A stretch of DNA of 64,000 nucleotides from Bacteroides intestinalis (lineage in GTDB: Bacteria > Bacteroidota > Bacteroidia > Bacteroidales > Bacteroidaceae), in assembly GCF_003464595.1 (NCBI RefSeq), contig NZ_QRZF01000028.1, positions 5,402 to 69,401 on the forward strand, read 5' to 3'. Positions 17,321-26,158 of this stretch are shown one piece after another (position 1 is the first letter of the stretch; the number at the start of each line of letters is the position of its first letter). Below the pieces are notes generated by a model. That model was given only the letters and a program-made list of their open reading frames with translations, was not told the origin of the DNA and made no database searches. The position numbers and the translations under genes were made by a program.

Positions 17321-18340
17321 ATGAATATTCTTATTACGGGAATTCACGGTTTCGTGGGTTCCAATCTTGTTGTGTCTTTAAAGGATCATCATGTCCTTTA
17401 TGGGCTTGATATTATTACACCAAAGAAAGAAGGAGTGATGAAAACTTTCTCTTGGAAAGATATCGAAACGACTACTTTTCCGATGCAGCAATTGCCACAG
17501 TTTGATGCTATCGTTCATTTGGCCGGTAAAGCCCATGATACGAAAAATCAATCGGCTGCACAGGTATATTTTGATATCAATACAGGATTGACCCAGAAGA
17601 TTTTTGATTTCTTTTTGAAATCTAAAGCGAAGAAATTTGTATTATTTAGCTCTGTGAAGGCTGCTGCTGATAGTGTAGTGGGGAATGTGCTAAGGGAGGA
17701 TGTGATACCGACACCGGTGGGACCTTACGGAGAGAGTAAGATTGCAGCGGAGAATTATATAAAGGAACATTTTATTTTATCTACCACCTGCCCCTACGGC
17801 TACTCCATCTCTGGAGAGGAAGAGAATGGAAAATACTCCGGTAAACAAGTGTATATATTGAGGCCTTGTATGATTCACGGTCCGGGTAATAAAGGTAATC
17901 TGAATTTACTCTATAATGTAGTGAAGAAAGGGATTCCCTGGCCTTTGGGAGATTTTGAGAATAAGCGGTCATTTACTTCTGTGGATAATCTTTGCTATGT
18001 AGTAGAAGGTTTATTGACTAAAGACGTAGCGAGTGGTATTTATCACATGGGTGATGATGAAGTTCTATCTACGAATGAACTGATAGCCCTTATGTGTAAA
18101 GCTATGGGTAAGAAGCCTCACATCTGGAAAATGAACAGGAAAATGATGGAGGTTTGCGCAGGATTGGGTACGCTGCTTCATCTACCTTTGAATACAGAGC
18201 GGTTGAGAAAACTGACTGAGAATTACGTGGTAAGTAATGAGAAAATAAAATCTGCCCTTGGTATTAACAGGATGCCTGTCCGTGCAGCGGATGGAATAAT
18301 GAAAACGATTCGCAGTTTTACCACGGAAAGCACAGAGTAA
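17321..18340 (+). CDS. WbpV-like nucleotide-sugar 4-keto reductase/epimerase (SDR)
   Basis: The 339-residue SDR has ITGIHGFVGSNLV at the N-terminus, VLFSSVKAAAD, YGESKIAAE (Tyr/Lys) and YILRPCMIHGPGNKGNLNLLY. Genes of this kind commonly sit directly before the WecA/MraY-like transferase in Bacteroides capsule loci and are thought to finish a UDP-N-acetyl-deoxysugar that the transferase loads on undecaprenyl phosphate. Residues about 150-172 (TTCPYGYSISGEEENGKYSG) look like an insertion between the active-site helix and the next strand. The frame stays open. Confidence 0.85.
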   Translation: MNILITGIHGFVGSNLVVSLKDHHVLYGLDIITPKKEGVMKTFSWKDIETTTFPMQQLPQFDAIVHLAGKAHDTKNQSAAQVYFDINTGLTQKIFDFFLKSKAKKFVLFSSVKAAADSVVGNVLREDVIPTPVGPYGESKIAAENYIKEHFILSTTCPYGYSISGEEENGKYSGKQVYILRPCMIHGPGNKGNLNLLYNVVKKGIPWPLGDFENKRSFTSVDNLCYVVEGLLTKDVASGIYHMGDDEVLSTNELIALMCKAMGKKPHIWKMNRKMMEVCAGLGTLLHLPLNTERLRKLTENYVVSNEKIKSALGINRMPVRAADGIMKTIRSFTTESTE

Positions 18341-18375
18341 TACGGAGTTTCTAACCTACTTATAAATTGTAAATC

Positions 18376-19326
18376 GTGTATTATATCATTATATTAGTTC
18401 TGCTTTTTATAACAGAACTTTTTTATTTTAGAGTGGCTGATAAGTTTAATATCATTGATAAGCCCAATGAGCGTAGTTCTCATTCACGGATAACTTTGCG
18501 TGGCGGCGGAATTATCTTCTATTGTGGAGCTTTGGTTTATTTCCTGAGTAGTCATTGGGAGTATCCATGGTTTATGCTGGCATTGACTTTAATAACATTT
18601 ATCAGTTTTGTAGATGATATTCGTTCTACTTCTCAAGGTTTGAGGTTGGTGTTTCACTTTACTGCTATGGCTTTAATATTTTACCAGTGGGGCTTGTTTT
18701 CGCTTTCTTGGTGGTGGGTTATCATAGCTTTGATTATTTGCACGGGCATCATCAATGCTTATAACTTTATGGATGGCATCAATGGTATCACTGGTGGTTA
18801 TTCATTGGTTATCCTCGGTGCACTAACTTATATCAATTCTGAGATTACTACTTTTGTTGAACCGGCTTTGATTAATACCGTTCTTTGTTCAGTTTTGGTC
18901 TTTTGCTTTTTTAATTTCCGTAAGAAAGCTAAGTGTTTTGCGGGTGATGTCGGTTCGGTCAGTATCGCTTTTATTCTTCTTTTTCTGATAGGGAGACTCA
19001 TTATTAAAACAGAAGATTTCAGCTGGATAATTTTATTGGCAGTTTATGGGGTAGATAGTGTTCTGACGATTATTCATCGCCTGATACTTCATGAGAATAT
19101 TAGTTTGCCTCATCGGAAACACATGTACCAATTGATGGCGAATGAATTAAAAATGCCACATGTGAGGGTTTCGCTTGTTTATATGGCAGTGCAGGCTATT
19201 GTAATTGTGGGATATATAATGTGTTTGGATTATGGTTATTGGTATCTGTTCGGTACGATTCTGCTGTTAAGCCTCTTTTATATCTGTTTTATGAATAAAT
19301 ATTTTGGATTGCATCAATCATCATAG
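18376..19326 (+). CDS. WecA/MraY-like undecaprenyl-phosphate sugar-1-phosphate transferase
   Basis: The 316-residue membrane protein has about 10 hydrophobic segments. Motifs in order are DKPNERSSHSRITLRGGG, FVDDIRS (aspartate pair), NAYNFMDGINGITGG, FAGDVGSVS and LPHRKHMYQL, which together define polyprenyl-phosphate HexNAc-1-phosphate transferases. It starts the repeat unit on undecaprenyl phosphate. The start is GTG at 18376, 35 bp after the SDR. It is the last gene of the locus, followed by a strong terminator. Confidence 0.93.
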   Translation: MYYIIILVLLFITELFYFRVADKFNIIDKPNERSSHSRITLRGGGIIFYCGALVYFLSSHWEYPWFMLALTLITFISFVDDIRSTSQGLRLVFHFTAMALIFYQWGLFSLSWWWVIIALIICTGIINAYNFMDGINGITGGYSLVILGALTYINSEITTFVEPALINTVLCSVLVFCFFNFRKKAKCFAGDVGSVSIAFILLFLIGRLIIKTEDFSWIILLAVYGVDSVLTIIHRLILHENISLPHRKHMYQLMANELKMPHVRVSLVYMAVQAIVIVGYIMCLDYGYWYLFGTILLLSLFYICFMNKYFGLHQSS

Positions 19327-19340
19327 AAAATCAATAAATG

Positions 19341-19380
19341 AAAGCCGCCATCCCGAAATCATCCGGATAGCGGCTTTTTT
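19341..19380 (+). terminator. Rho-independent terminator of the polysaccharide locus
   Basis: The stem AAAGCCGC-C-ATCC pairs with GGAT-A-GCGGCTTT around a 9-base loop and is followed by a run of T. It sits 15 bp after the WecA-like stop and should end the long polysaccharide transcript before the proS promoter. Confidence 0.9.
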
Positions 19381-19382
19381 AA

Positions 19383-19409
19383 AATAGTGCGTTTATCAAA
19401 CGCACTATT
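19383..19409. repeat. Perfect 12-bp inverted repeat before proS
   Basis: AATAGTGCGTTT and its exact reverse complement AAACGCACTATT flank the 3-base centre ATC. It lies between the locus terminator and the proS -7 box, so its right arm covers the expected -33 region. It could be an operator or a second bidirectional terminator. Confidence 0.75.
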
Positions 19410-19423
19410 CACGCAATTTTTTG

Positions 19424-19431
19424 TACTTTTG
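19424..19431 (+). promoter_or_regulatory. proS promoter -7 box
   Basis: TACTTTTG matches the Bacteroides -7 consensus TAnnTTTG exactly and lies about 50 bp before the proS ATG. No clear TTTG -33 element is at the normal distance; that region is occupied by the inverted repeat. Confidence 0.7.
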
Positions 19432-19480
19432 CCGACTGTTTAATAGACACATCCGAAAAAACTTTAAAAAACGAAATAAA

Positions 19481-20974
19481 ATGGCAGTAGAATTAAAAGA
19501 CCTGACCAAACGCAGCGAGAATTATTCGCAGTGGTATAATGAGTTGGTGGTGAAGGCCGATCTGGCAGAACAATCGGCTGTGCGTGGCTGTATGGTGATC
19601 AAACCTTACGGATACGCTATCTGGGAGAAAATGCAGCGTCAGCTGGATGATATGTTTAAGGAAACAGGACACGTGAATGCCTATTTCCCTTTGCTGATTC
19701 CGAAGTCTTTCCTTAGCCGTGAAGCGGAACATGTGGAAGGTTTTGCCAAGGAGTGTGCAGTAGTAACACACCATCGTCTGAAAAATGCTCCTGACGGTAG
19801 CGGAGTAATCGTAGACCCGGAAGCTAAACTGGAAGAAGAACTGATTATCCGTCCAACTTCTGAAACCATCATCTGGAATACTTATAAGAACTGGATTAAT
19901 TCTTATCGCGATCTGCCTATTTTGTGTAATCAATGGGCGAACGTGATGCGTTGGGAAATGCGTACCCGCCTCTTCCTGCGTACTGCAGAATTCCTGTGGC
20001 AGGAGGGACATACAGCACACGCCACTCGTGAAGAAGCTGAAGAAGAAGCAGTACGTATGCTGAACGTATATGCCGAATTTGCCGAAAAATATATGGCTGT
20101 TCCTGTAGTGAAAGGTGTGAAATCTGCCAATGAACGTTTTGCCGGTGCATTGGATACTTACACTATCGAAGCCATGATGCAGGACGGAAAAGCTCTGCAA
20201 AGTGGTACGTCTCACTTCCTTGGACAGAATTTTGCCAAGGCATTTGATGTGCAGTTCGTGAACAAGGAAAATAAAATGGAATATGTTTGGGCTACTTCAT
20301 GGGGGGTATCTACCCGTTTGATGGGAGCACTGATCATGACTCACTCTGATGATAACGGACTTGTACTGCCTCCTCATTTGGCTCCGATACAGGTGGTTAT
20401 CGTGCCTATCTATAAGAATGCAGAGATGCTGCAGAAGATTGATGAGAAGGTAGCCGGTATCGTTGCTAAACTGAAATCTATGGGTATTTCGGTGAAATAT
20501 GATAATGCCGATAACAAACGTCCGGGCTTCAAGTTTGCAGACTATGAATTGAAAGGTGTACCTGTACGTCTTGTGATGGGTGGTCGTGATCTGGAAAACA
20601 ATACAATGGAAGTAATGCGCCGCGATACGCTGGAAAAAGAAACCCGTTCTTGCGATGGTATCGAGGAATACGTAAAAGATCTGTTGGAAGAAATTCAAGC
20701 AAATGTTTACCAGAAGGCTCTCAACTATCGTAACTCTCACATCACGAAAGTAGATAGTTACGACGAATTCAAGGAAAAGATTGAAGAAGGTGGCTTTATC
20801 CTTGCTCACTGGGATGGTACTACCGAAACTGAAGAGAAGATCAAGGAAGATACAAAGGCTACTATCCGCTGTATTCCTTTCGAAACTTTCCTGGATGATG
20901 ATAAAGAACCGGGTATCTGTATGGTGACCGGTAAACCGTCGGCTTGCCGCGCTTTGTTTGCCCGTTCATATTAA
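19481..20974 (+). CDS. proS: Prolyl-tRNA synthetase, archaeal/eukaryotic-type
   Basis: The protein has 497 residues from the ATG at 19481 ([19 protein letters not shown]). The class II core is visible: [15 protein letters not shown], the LIIRPTSET motif, [28 protein letters not shown] and [15 protein letters not shown]. It lacks the large editing insertion of bacterial-type ProRS and ends in a C-terminal domain closing with [10 protein letters not shown], the terminal-tyrosine form of the short type. It charges tRNA-Pro in the cytoplasm. A longer in-frame start at 19421 overlaps the promoter and is rejected. Confidence 0.97.
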   Translation: MAVELKDLTKRSENYSQWYNELVVKADLAEQSAVRGCMVIKPYGYAIWEKMQRQLDDMFKETGHVNAYFPLLIPKSFLSREAEHVEGFAKECAVVTHHRLKNAPDGSGVIVDPEAKLEEELIIRPTSETIIWNTYKNWINSYRDLPILCNQWANVMRWEMRTRLFLRTAEFLWQEGHTAHATREEAEEEAVRMLNVYAEFAEKYMAVPVVKGVKSANERFAGALDTYTIEAMMQDGKALQSGTSHFLGQNFAKAFDVQFVNKENKMEYVWATSWGVSTRLMGALIMTHSDDNGLVLPPHLAPIQVVIVPIYKNAEMLQKIDEKVAGIVAKLKSMGISVKYDNADNKRPGFKFADYELKGVPVRLVMGGRDLENNTMEVMRRDTLEKETRSCDGIEEYVKDLLEEIQANVYQKALNYRNSHITKVDSYDEFKEKIEEGGFILAHWDGTTETEEKIKEDTKATIRCIPFETFLDDDKEPGICMVTGKPSACRALFARSY

Positions 20975-21000
20975 TAAGATATCATTAAGATAATAGGAGA

Positions 21001-21037
21001 GGGCTGCACTTCCGTATAGGAGGATGCAGTCCTTTTT
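21001..21037 (+). terminator. proS terminator
   Basis: GGGCTGCA-CTTCC pairs with GGAGG-A-TGCAGTCC around a GTATA loop, followed directly by TTTTT. It lies 26 bp after the proS stop. Confidence 0.88.
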
Positions 21038-21089
21038 GCTTTTTACAGGATTGTCATACTCTGTACATGCTTCCGTAATATCAAACCTC

Positions 21090-21097
21090 TATCTTTG
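21090..21097 (+). promoter_or_regulatory. -7 box of an orphan short transcript
   Basis: TATCTTTG matches the TAnnTTTG consensus. It is oriented rightward, away from proS, and the only thing ahead of it on this strand is the 14-codon ORF and a hairpin. No good -33 TTTG is seen at 19-21 bp. Confidence 0.55.
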
Positions 21098-21126
21098 CAG
21101 CGTAATAAAAAAGCAAGGAATTAGAT

Positions 21127-21171
21127 ATGAAACTGAATAGAAATGATTATCGTATGTATTCTATTCCATAA
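21127..21171 (+). CDS. Possible 14-residue small protein
   Basis: The ORF reads MKLNRNDYRMYSIP and stops. AAGGAA lies 6 bp before the ATG, a good Shine-Dalgarno for an organism that seldom uses one. A -7 promoter box lies 30 bp upstream and a hairpin 12 bp downstream, so the unit is complete. I do not recognise the peptide. It may be a tiny protein, or the ORF may be incidental to a small RNA. Confidence 0.4.
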   Translation: MKLNRNDYRMYSIP

Positions 21172-21182
21172 ATTCTCTTGAG

Positions 21183-21215
21183 GTCATGCCTGCGTGATGC
21201 AGACATGACTTTGTG
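21183..21215 (+). terminator. Hairpin ending the orphan transcript
   Basis: GTCATG-C-CTGC pairs with GCAG-A-CATGAC around GTGAT, followed by TTTGTGTTT on the plus strand. The complementary strand lacks a T run, so it more likely serves the rightward mini-transcript than the leftward gene ending at 21227. Confidence 0.55.
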
Positions 21216-21226
21216 TTTATAGAAGG

Positions 21227-21997
21227 TTAGAACAACTGTGTTTTCAGGCCGAATGATAAACTGAGGTAATCTTTCGGTTTCAGATATTTGTTAAGGAATG
21301 CACTTACCACATACAGGTCGCATGTACTTATCTCATAGAAGAAAGTGACAGCTCTTGCTCCCAGGCGCCAGCGTGGAGGTATGTTGTAAGTCAACCGTTG
21401 ACCTAGGAAAATATGGATACGTATTTTGGATGAGAAACCATAGTAACCTTTCGGATAACGGTCGGGTTCATGTGCCCAGAATTCACCTCCGAATACGGTA
21501 TTTAGATACATACCGCAAGCAAGAGGTTCAACTGCAAAATCTTGTCCAAGTGAGATGCTCCAAGGCATATAGTTCTGTTTCAGGGTCATGGTGATTTTGG
21601 TACGTTTGGAATCATATTTAGGCAGGATACCAAAGAGGATATCCGTTTCCCACTGATTTCGTTTACCATAATCCCATCCGGTACCCAGTGACAGCAATCC
21701 CATATTACCGGCAAATTGCAGTTTGGTATGAGTCGGTATCAGACTTTCCCAATGTTTCCGGTAACGATGGACACGCTTATCATAACGGCTGGAACGTTTC
21801 TCACTAATATCGGCGCTATCTATTTTAGTTTTCTCTTTTTCTAACCATACCGTATCATATTTCACAATGATAATAGTATCCCTGAACACTTGGCCCGGCT
21901 CTGTATTTATTGTTTCCACTTCCTGTGCATGGCCGGTTGACGAATAGACAAGAAGGAAGCATATTAATGCTTTAATAATAGACCACTTCGCGCTCAT
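21227..21997 (-). CDS. Secreted/outer-membrane protein of unknown function
   Basis: The 256-residue protein has an N-terminal signal peptide (IIKALICFLLVYSSTGHA, cleavage probably after GHA). The mature part has alternating aromatic strands typical of a small outer-membrane beta barrel, for example LGTGWDYGKRNQWETDILFG, MPWSISLGQDFAVEPLACG and YFSSKIRI-like segments, ending LSLSFGLKTQLF with a terminal Phe. I do not recognise a named family. It overlaps the 3' end of the metallophosphoesterase gene by 26 bp, which implies a shared transcript. Confidence 0.7.
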   Translation of the reverse strand: MSAKWSIIKALICFLLVYSSTGHAQEVETINTEPGQVFRDTIIIVKYDTVWLEKEKTKIDSADISEKRSSRYDKRVHRYRKHWESLIPTHTKLQFAGNMGLLSLGTGWDYGKRNQWETDILFGILPKYDSKRTKITMTLKQNYMPWSISLGQDFAVEPLACGMYLNTVFGGEFWAHEPDRYPKGYYGFSSKIRIHIFLGQRLTYNIPPRWRLGARAVTFFYEISTCDLYVVSAFLNKYLKPKDYLSLSFGLKTQLF

Positions 21998-22778
21998 ATC
22001 CGTCGGGAGTTACAGTGAATATATAATAGCTACGGTTTTTCATGCAATCACTCATGTAGTACATCACGCCATCATCAAAAAGATCCTCTTCGAATACATG
22101 ATGTTCGTGAGCTGCCGTACAGAATAATAAACCGGGAAATCTTTTAATGCTATATTGGAAGACCTGAGCTACGTTATTATTGAACTCAAAACAGAATGGA
22201 CGTATATGCATGGAGAAGATGGTACGGTCGTACTCTTCGTGGCGGTCTTCCAACTGAGCATTGATGAAGTCAAAGTCAGGAATAGGACGGGAGTAATCGA
22301 ACTCGAGAGCATTGGTATTCAGACAAACGAATTTGATGCGACCGGCAATAAATGAGAAATTGGGCTCACCGAAAATGGCGCGATAAGTTTCTTCACCTGT
22401 ACCGAGACAGTCATGGTTACCTATGAGACCAACATAAGGAACTTTCAGTTTATTCATGATATCACGTTGCCACAGGAACTCGTCTGTGACACCAAAATCA
22501 CTGAAATCTCCGCCATGGATGACAAAATCAATGTCATCTCGTTTATTGAGGTGATTGACAAAATCCTGAGTTTCATCATACCAACGTTGTGAATCGCCCA
22601 TGGTAACAAAACGGATTGTCGTCTTGTCCTTACAATTGGCTTCTATTTTTGCTATATTGCGATTGTTTATATCCGTCGGACCACTGATACGCACATCATA
22701 AGGATGGTAGTCTATCATGTCGCAACTGCCCATAAACAGACCTATGAGCGGGATGAATGAGAGTTTAGATAGTTTCAT
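21972..22778 (-). CDS. Metallophosphoesterase lipoprotein
   Basis: From the ATG at 22778 the 268-residue protein starts with a lipoprotein signal ending in MGSC (lipobox cysteine near residue 18). The calcineurin-like phosphoesterase motifs follow in order: FVTMGDSQ, VIHGGDFSDFG, GLIGNHDCLG, SMHIRP and AAHEHHVFEED, supplying the two-metal ligands. It probably acts in the periplasm or at the outer membrane; the substrate is unknown. An upstream in-frame start (22829) precedes the predicted promoter-proximal region and is not used. Confidence 0.85.
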   Translation of the reverse strand: MKLSKLSFIPLIGLFMGSCDMIDYHPYDVRISGPTDINNRNIAKIEANCKDKTTIRFVTMGDSQRWYDETQDFVNHLNKRDDIDFVIHGGDFSDFGVTDEFLWQRDIMNKLKVPYVGLIGNHDCLGTGEETYRAIFGEPNFSFIAGRIKFVCLNTNALEFDYSRPIPDFDFINAQLEDRHEEYDRTIFSMHIRPFCFEFNNNVAQVFQYSIKRFPGLLFCTAAHEHHVFEEDLFDDGVMYYMSDCMKNRSYYIFTVTPDGYEREVVYY

Positions 22779-22826
22779 GTGAATGATATTAATAGTATAT
22801 ATAACCTCTATATTGAAAACTGGATG

Positions 22827-22834
22827 CAAAGATA
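22827..22834 (-). promoter_or_regulatory. -7 box for the metallophosphoesterase operon
   Basis: The reverse strand reads TATCTTTG, an exact TAnnTTTG match, about 50 bp before the ATG at 22778. Confidence 0.65.
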
Positions 22835-22911
22835 GAGTTTTCTTTTTGATTAATGATTGTCTTATATTCCTTTTTTCTGTCCTTTCATGCTACACTGATT
22901 ATCCGGTGCTT

Positions 22912-22926
22912 GTCTATTTTTTAGAC
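22912..22926. promoter_or_regulatory. Operator-like palindrome, distal copy
   Basis: GTCTA-TTTTT-TAGAC is an inverted repeat with the same half-site as the copy at 22931. The two centres are 21 bp apart (about two helical turns), and both lie upstream of a sigma-54-type promoter, as enhancer sites for an NtrC-family activator would. Confidence 0.6.
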
Positions 22927-22930
22927 GGAG

Positions 22931-22949
22931 GTGTCTAATTATTAGACAC
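22931..22949. promoter_or_regulatory. Operator-like palindrome, proximal copy
   Basis: GTGTCTAAT-T-ATTAGACAC is a perfect 9-bp inverted repeat with one central base. It is centred about 65 bp upstream of the -24 element. It shares the GTCTA-N5-TAGAC core with the distal copy. Confidence 0.68.
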
Positions 22950-23003
22950 TTGATGGCTGGGCTTGGAAAGCTAATTTCTTGATAATAAACGGATTTTAAG
23001 TTT

Positions 23004-23018
23004 TGGCACGCTTTCTGC
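23004..23018 (+). promoter_or_regulatory. Sigma-54-type (-24/-12) promoter
   Basis: TGGCAC-GCTTT-CTGC has GG and GC exactly 10 bp apart, the invariant feature of RpoN promoters, and the -24 half is perfect. It lies 94 bp before the ABC transporter ATG. No TAnnTTTG box is seen between it and the gene. Confidence 0.72.
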
Positions 23019-23111
23019 ATTTATATAGTTAAAGTATTGCGTGTATTAATCTTAATATGCTAAAGAGTAGATTAAAAGAAATAACTAATAACTCATAATT
23101 TAAAGAACATC

Positions 23112-23795
23112 ATGATTGAAATTAATGACATCAGTAAAGTATTCCGTACATCGGAAGTGGAAACAGTAGCATTGAACCACGTGAACCTCGAAGTGAAAGA
23201 GGGGGAGTTTGCAGCTATTATGGGACCGTCAGGTTGCGGAAAATCAACCCTGTTGAATATTCTGGGATTACTGGATAATCCGACGGAAGGATCATATAAA
23301 CTTCTGGGACAGGAAGTAGGAAACCTGAAAGAAAAAGAGCGTACACGCGTTCGTAAAGGTAAACTGGGTTTTGTCTTTCAAAGTTTCAATCTGATAGACG
23401 AACTGAATGTATATGAAAATGTGGAATTGCCTTTGACTTATCTTGGTATCAAAGCTTCCGAACGTCGCCGGATGGTGGAAGAAATACTGAAACGAATGAA
23501 TATCAGTCATCGTGCCAAACACTTTCCACAACAGCTTTCCGGTGGTCAGCAGCAGCGTGTAGCCATTGCCCGCGCCGTGGTTACTAATCCTAAGCTGATA
23601 CTTGCCGATGAGCCGACCGGTAACCTGGATTCTAAGAACGGTGCAGAAGTAATGAACCTGCTGACGGAGTTGAACCGGGAAGGAACTACCATTATCATGG
23701 TGACACACTCCCAGCACGATGCTTCTTTCGCCCATCGTACGATTCATTTGTTCGATGGCAGTATAGTGGCAAGTGTTGCAGCACAGGAAATGTAA
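23112..23795 (+). CDS. MacB/LolD-type ABC transporter ATPase
   Basis: The 227-residue ATPase has Walker A GPSGCGKST (38-46), the Q-loop Q90 in VFQSFN, signature LSGGQQQR (142-149), Walker B LILADEPTGNLD (162-173) and the H-loop in VTHSQ. This is the LolD/MacB/FtsE subfamily, which works with FtsX-like permeases. Two such permeases follow directly. The operon is probably controlled by the sigma-54-type promoter and operators upstream. Confidence 0.95.
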   Translation: MIEINDISKVFRTSEVETVALNHVNLEVKEGEFAAIMGPSGCGKSTLLNILGLLDNPTEGSYKLLGQEVGNLKEKERTRVRKGKLGFVFQSFNLIDELNVYENVELPLTYLGIKASERRRMVEEILKRMNISHRAKHFPQQLSGGQQQRVAIARAVVTNPKLILADEPTGNLDSKNGAEVMNLLTELNREGTTIIMVTHSQHDASFAHRTIHLFDGSIVASVAAQEM

Positions 23796-23820
23796 GTTTA
23801 CGATTATTACAGATTAGATC

Positions 23821-26130
23821 ATGAAACAATTATATTATGTCATAAGGACCTTACTACGTGGGCGCGGCTCGAATATTATCAAAGTTATTTCCCTTGGATT
23901 GGGATTGACGATGAGTATTTTGCTGTTTTCCCGTGTGGCTTTTGAACAAAGTTACGATACCTTCTACAAAGACTATGACAATTTATATCAGATATTCTCT
24001 ATTTTTTCAGCTGATGGTGAACAGTTTGAGCCTCAAAAGCAAAACTGTGGCCCCGTGGCAGGTGCCATATTGGAAAACTTCCCGAAAGAAGTGGAAGCAG
24101 CTACCAGTATCGCCTATTTTCTCGGTGGTCCGTTGTATAATGGCAGTGTTCGTTTCGATGACGAGATCCTGTTGGCAGACTCACTCTTTTTCCGAACTAT
24201 GGGTATTGAGGTACTGAGCGGAAATCCGGAGAATGAACTGGTACAACCGGATGTTATTTTTCTGAGCGACCGCTTGGCACAGAAAATCTTCGGCGGCGAA
24301 AACCCTATTGGAAAAGTGCTGAGCTACAATAAAGAAATAACATTTACAGTGAAGGGGACTTATGCTGCTTTACCAGAAAACACTACGATGCGTCCCGAGG
24401 GAGTTGTATCTATGCCCACAGCCTGGAGTCGCAGTTGGGGTAACTATTCCTGGCGTGGGGGAGACAGTTACTACGAATATATCCGTTTCCGTCCGGGAGC
24501 TGATAAAGAGATTATCAATGCCCGACTGGATGACATGATACAGAAATATCGTCCGGAAGAGGATAAGAAAGCTTATGGCTATACAGCTTTTGTCAAACCC
24601 ATCCGTGATGTATATCGAAACGAAGACCAGGTGAAACGGATGGATAGCATTATGAGTATCCTGGCTTTTGCAATTCTTTTTATTGCAGCACTAAACTATG
24701 TATTGATATCCATCTCCTCGCTTACTTACCGCGCAAAAGCGGTGGGAGTACATAAGTGTAGTGGTGCAAGCGGAGGTACTGTATTCTCAATGTTTCTTCT
24801 GGAGACAGGTATTATCATTGTACTGGCTCTGGTGTTAATGGGACTGATATTGCTTAATTTTCAGGAGTTTATAGAAGATACTACCGCAGCTAAACTGAGT
24901 GTACTTTTTGCACCCGATCGTATTTGGGTACCGCTCGCTGTAGTGTTGGTTCTTTTTGTTGTGGGGGGAGTATTGCCAGGCAGATTATTTGCGCGGATAC
25001 CGGTGTCGCAGGTTTTTCGTCGCTATACGGAAGGTAAGAAGGGGTGGAAACGTCCATTACTTTTTATCCAATTCGCAGGTGTGGCCTTTATCTGTGGACT
25101 GATGTATGTGGTGATGGCGCAGTACAATTATGTGAAAGATAAAGATATGGGATATAATCCGCAGCGTGTAGCGGTGGGGAATGCTTATTTTGGTAGTGAG
25201 GAGGAGAGTGGACCGGCATTGCAGTTTTTCCGTGGTTTACCTTATGTCGAAGAAGTTTCTTCTGCGGTCAGTACCCCTATCTGGAGCTATAGTGGCTCAA
25301 TGATTGAAGGTGAAAGTGGACAGTCCCTCTTCTCGACACGCTACAGTTTTGCTCTTGAAGACTACTTTAAAATGATGGGTATGACGATGAAGGAAGGTCG
25401 TGCTCCACGTGCAGCAGATGAAATAGTAGTGAATGAGGCTTTTGCGGAGAGAATGCGTTGGGGAGACAAGGCTTTGAATCACCCGTTACGTACAGAAGGC
25501 AAAAATTTTAAAGTAGTAGGTATATTGAAAGATTTTCATATCGGTTCCTATTACCAGCCACAGGATGTCATAATGTTCGGATATACCCGTACTTTCGGTA
25601 ATACTGTCCATGTGCGTCTCAAAGAACCTTTTGCTGAGAATTTACGGCGTCTGAACAAAGACGTAAACGAAGCTTATCCGGACAAAACGATTGACTTTGC
25701 CGGATTGGAACAACGAATATTGGAACGGTATAATCCGGTTCGTGTCTTTAGCAATGCTACAATATTGGCGGCGGTAACCATGTTCTTCGTCATGCTGATG
25801 GGCTTGATCGGTTATACTACGGATGAAGTGCGCCGTCGTTCCAAAGAAATTGCTATTCGTAAAGTGAATGGAGCGGAATCTTCGGGGATATTGGAGTTAC
25901 TTTCGAAGGATGTCCTTTATGTAGCGGGACCGGCTGTCATTATCGGTATTATTGCCTCGGCATACGTCAACGAGATGTGGATGGATCAGTTTGCTGCACA
26001 GGTGCCTCTTTCGTGGCCGGTATATGTGCTGATAGCATTGGTTATCCTGTTATTTATTGTTGCTTGCGTCATCTGGAAGTCATGGCGGATAGCGAATGAA
26101 AATCCGGTGAAGAGTATTAAGAGCGAATAA
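23821..26130 (+). CDS. FtsX-like ABC permease (MacB-type)
   Basis: The 769-residue permease has an N-terminal membrane segment (VISLGLGLTMSILLFSRVAF), a MacB-like periplasmic domain (about 45-275), a cluster of three membrane segments (about 280-400), a second periplasmic domain and a C-terminal membrane bundle. The SKEIAIRKVNGAE and NENPVKSIKSE ends are typical of the Bacteroidetes branch. It forms the membrane part of a mechanotransmission exporter rather than a channel importer. It is 26 bp after the ATPase gene and paralogous to the next gene. Confidence 0.92.
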   Translation: MKQLYYVIRTLLRGRGSNIIKVISLGLGLTMSILLFSRVAFEQSYDTFYKDYDNLYQIFSIFSADGEQFEPQKQNCGPVAGAILENFPKEVEAATSIAYFLGGPLYNGSVRFDDEILLADSLFFRTMGIEVLSGNPENELVQPDVIFLSDRLAQKIFGGENPIGKVLSYNKEITFTVKGTYAALPENTTMRPEGVVSMPTAWSRSWGNYSWRGGDSYYEYIRFRPGADKEIINARLDDMIQKYRPEEDKKAYGYTAFVKPIRDVYRNEDQVKRMDSIMSILAFAILFIAALNYVLISISSLTYRAKAVGVHKCSGASGGTVFSMFLLETGIIIVLALVLMGLILLNFQEFIEDTTAAKLSVLFAPDRIWVPLAVVLVLFVVGGVLPGRLFARIPVSQVFRRYTEGKKGWKRPLLFIQFAGVAFICGLMYVVMAQYNYVKDKDMGYNPQRVAVGNAYFGSEEESGPALQFFRGLPYVEEVSSAVSTPIWSYSGSMIEGESGQSLFSTRYSFALEDYFKMMGMTMKEGRAPRAADEIVVNEAFAERMRWGDKALNHPLRTEGKNFKVVGILKDFHIGSYYQPQDVIMFGYTRTFGNTVHVRLKEPFAENLRRLNKDVNEAYPDKTIDFAGLEQRILERYNPVRVFSNATILAAVTMFFVMLMGLIGYTTDEVRRRSKEIAIRKVNGAESSGILELLSKDVLYVAGPAVIIGIIASAYVNEMWMDQFAAQVPLSWPVYVLIALVILLFIVACVIWKSWRIANENPVKSIKSE

Positions 26131-26158
26131 ATTATTATAATAGATAAAAGTTATCATT

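Noticed and set aside
19493..20215. 240-codon minus-strand ORF
   Set aside because: It is antisense to conserved proS motifs, and the product has no recognisable feature.
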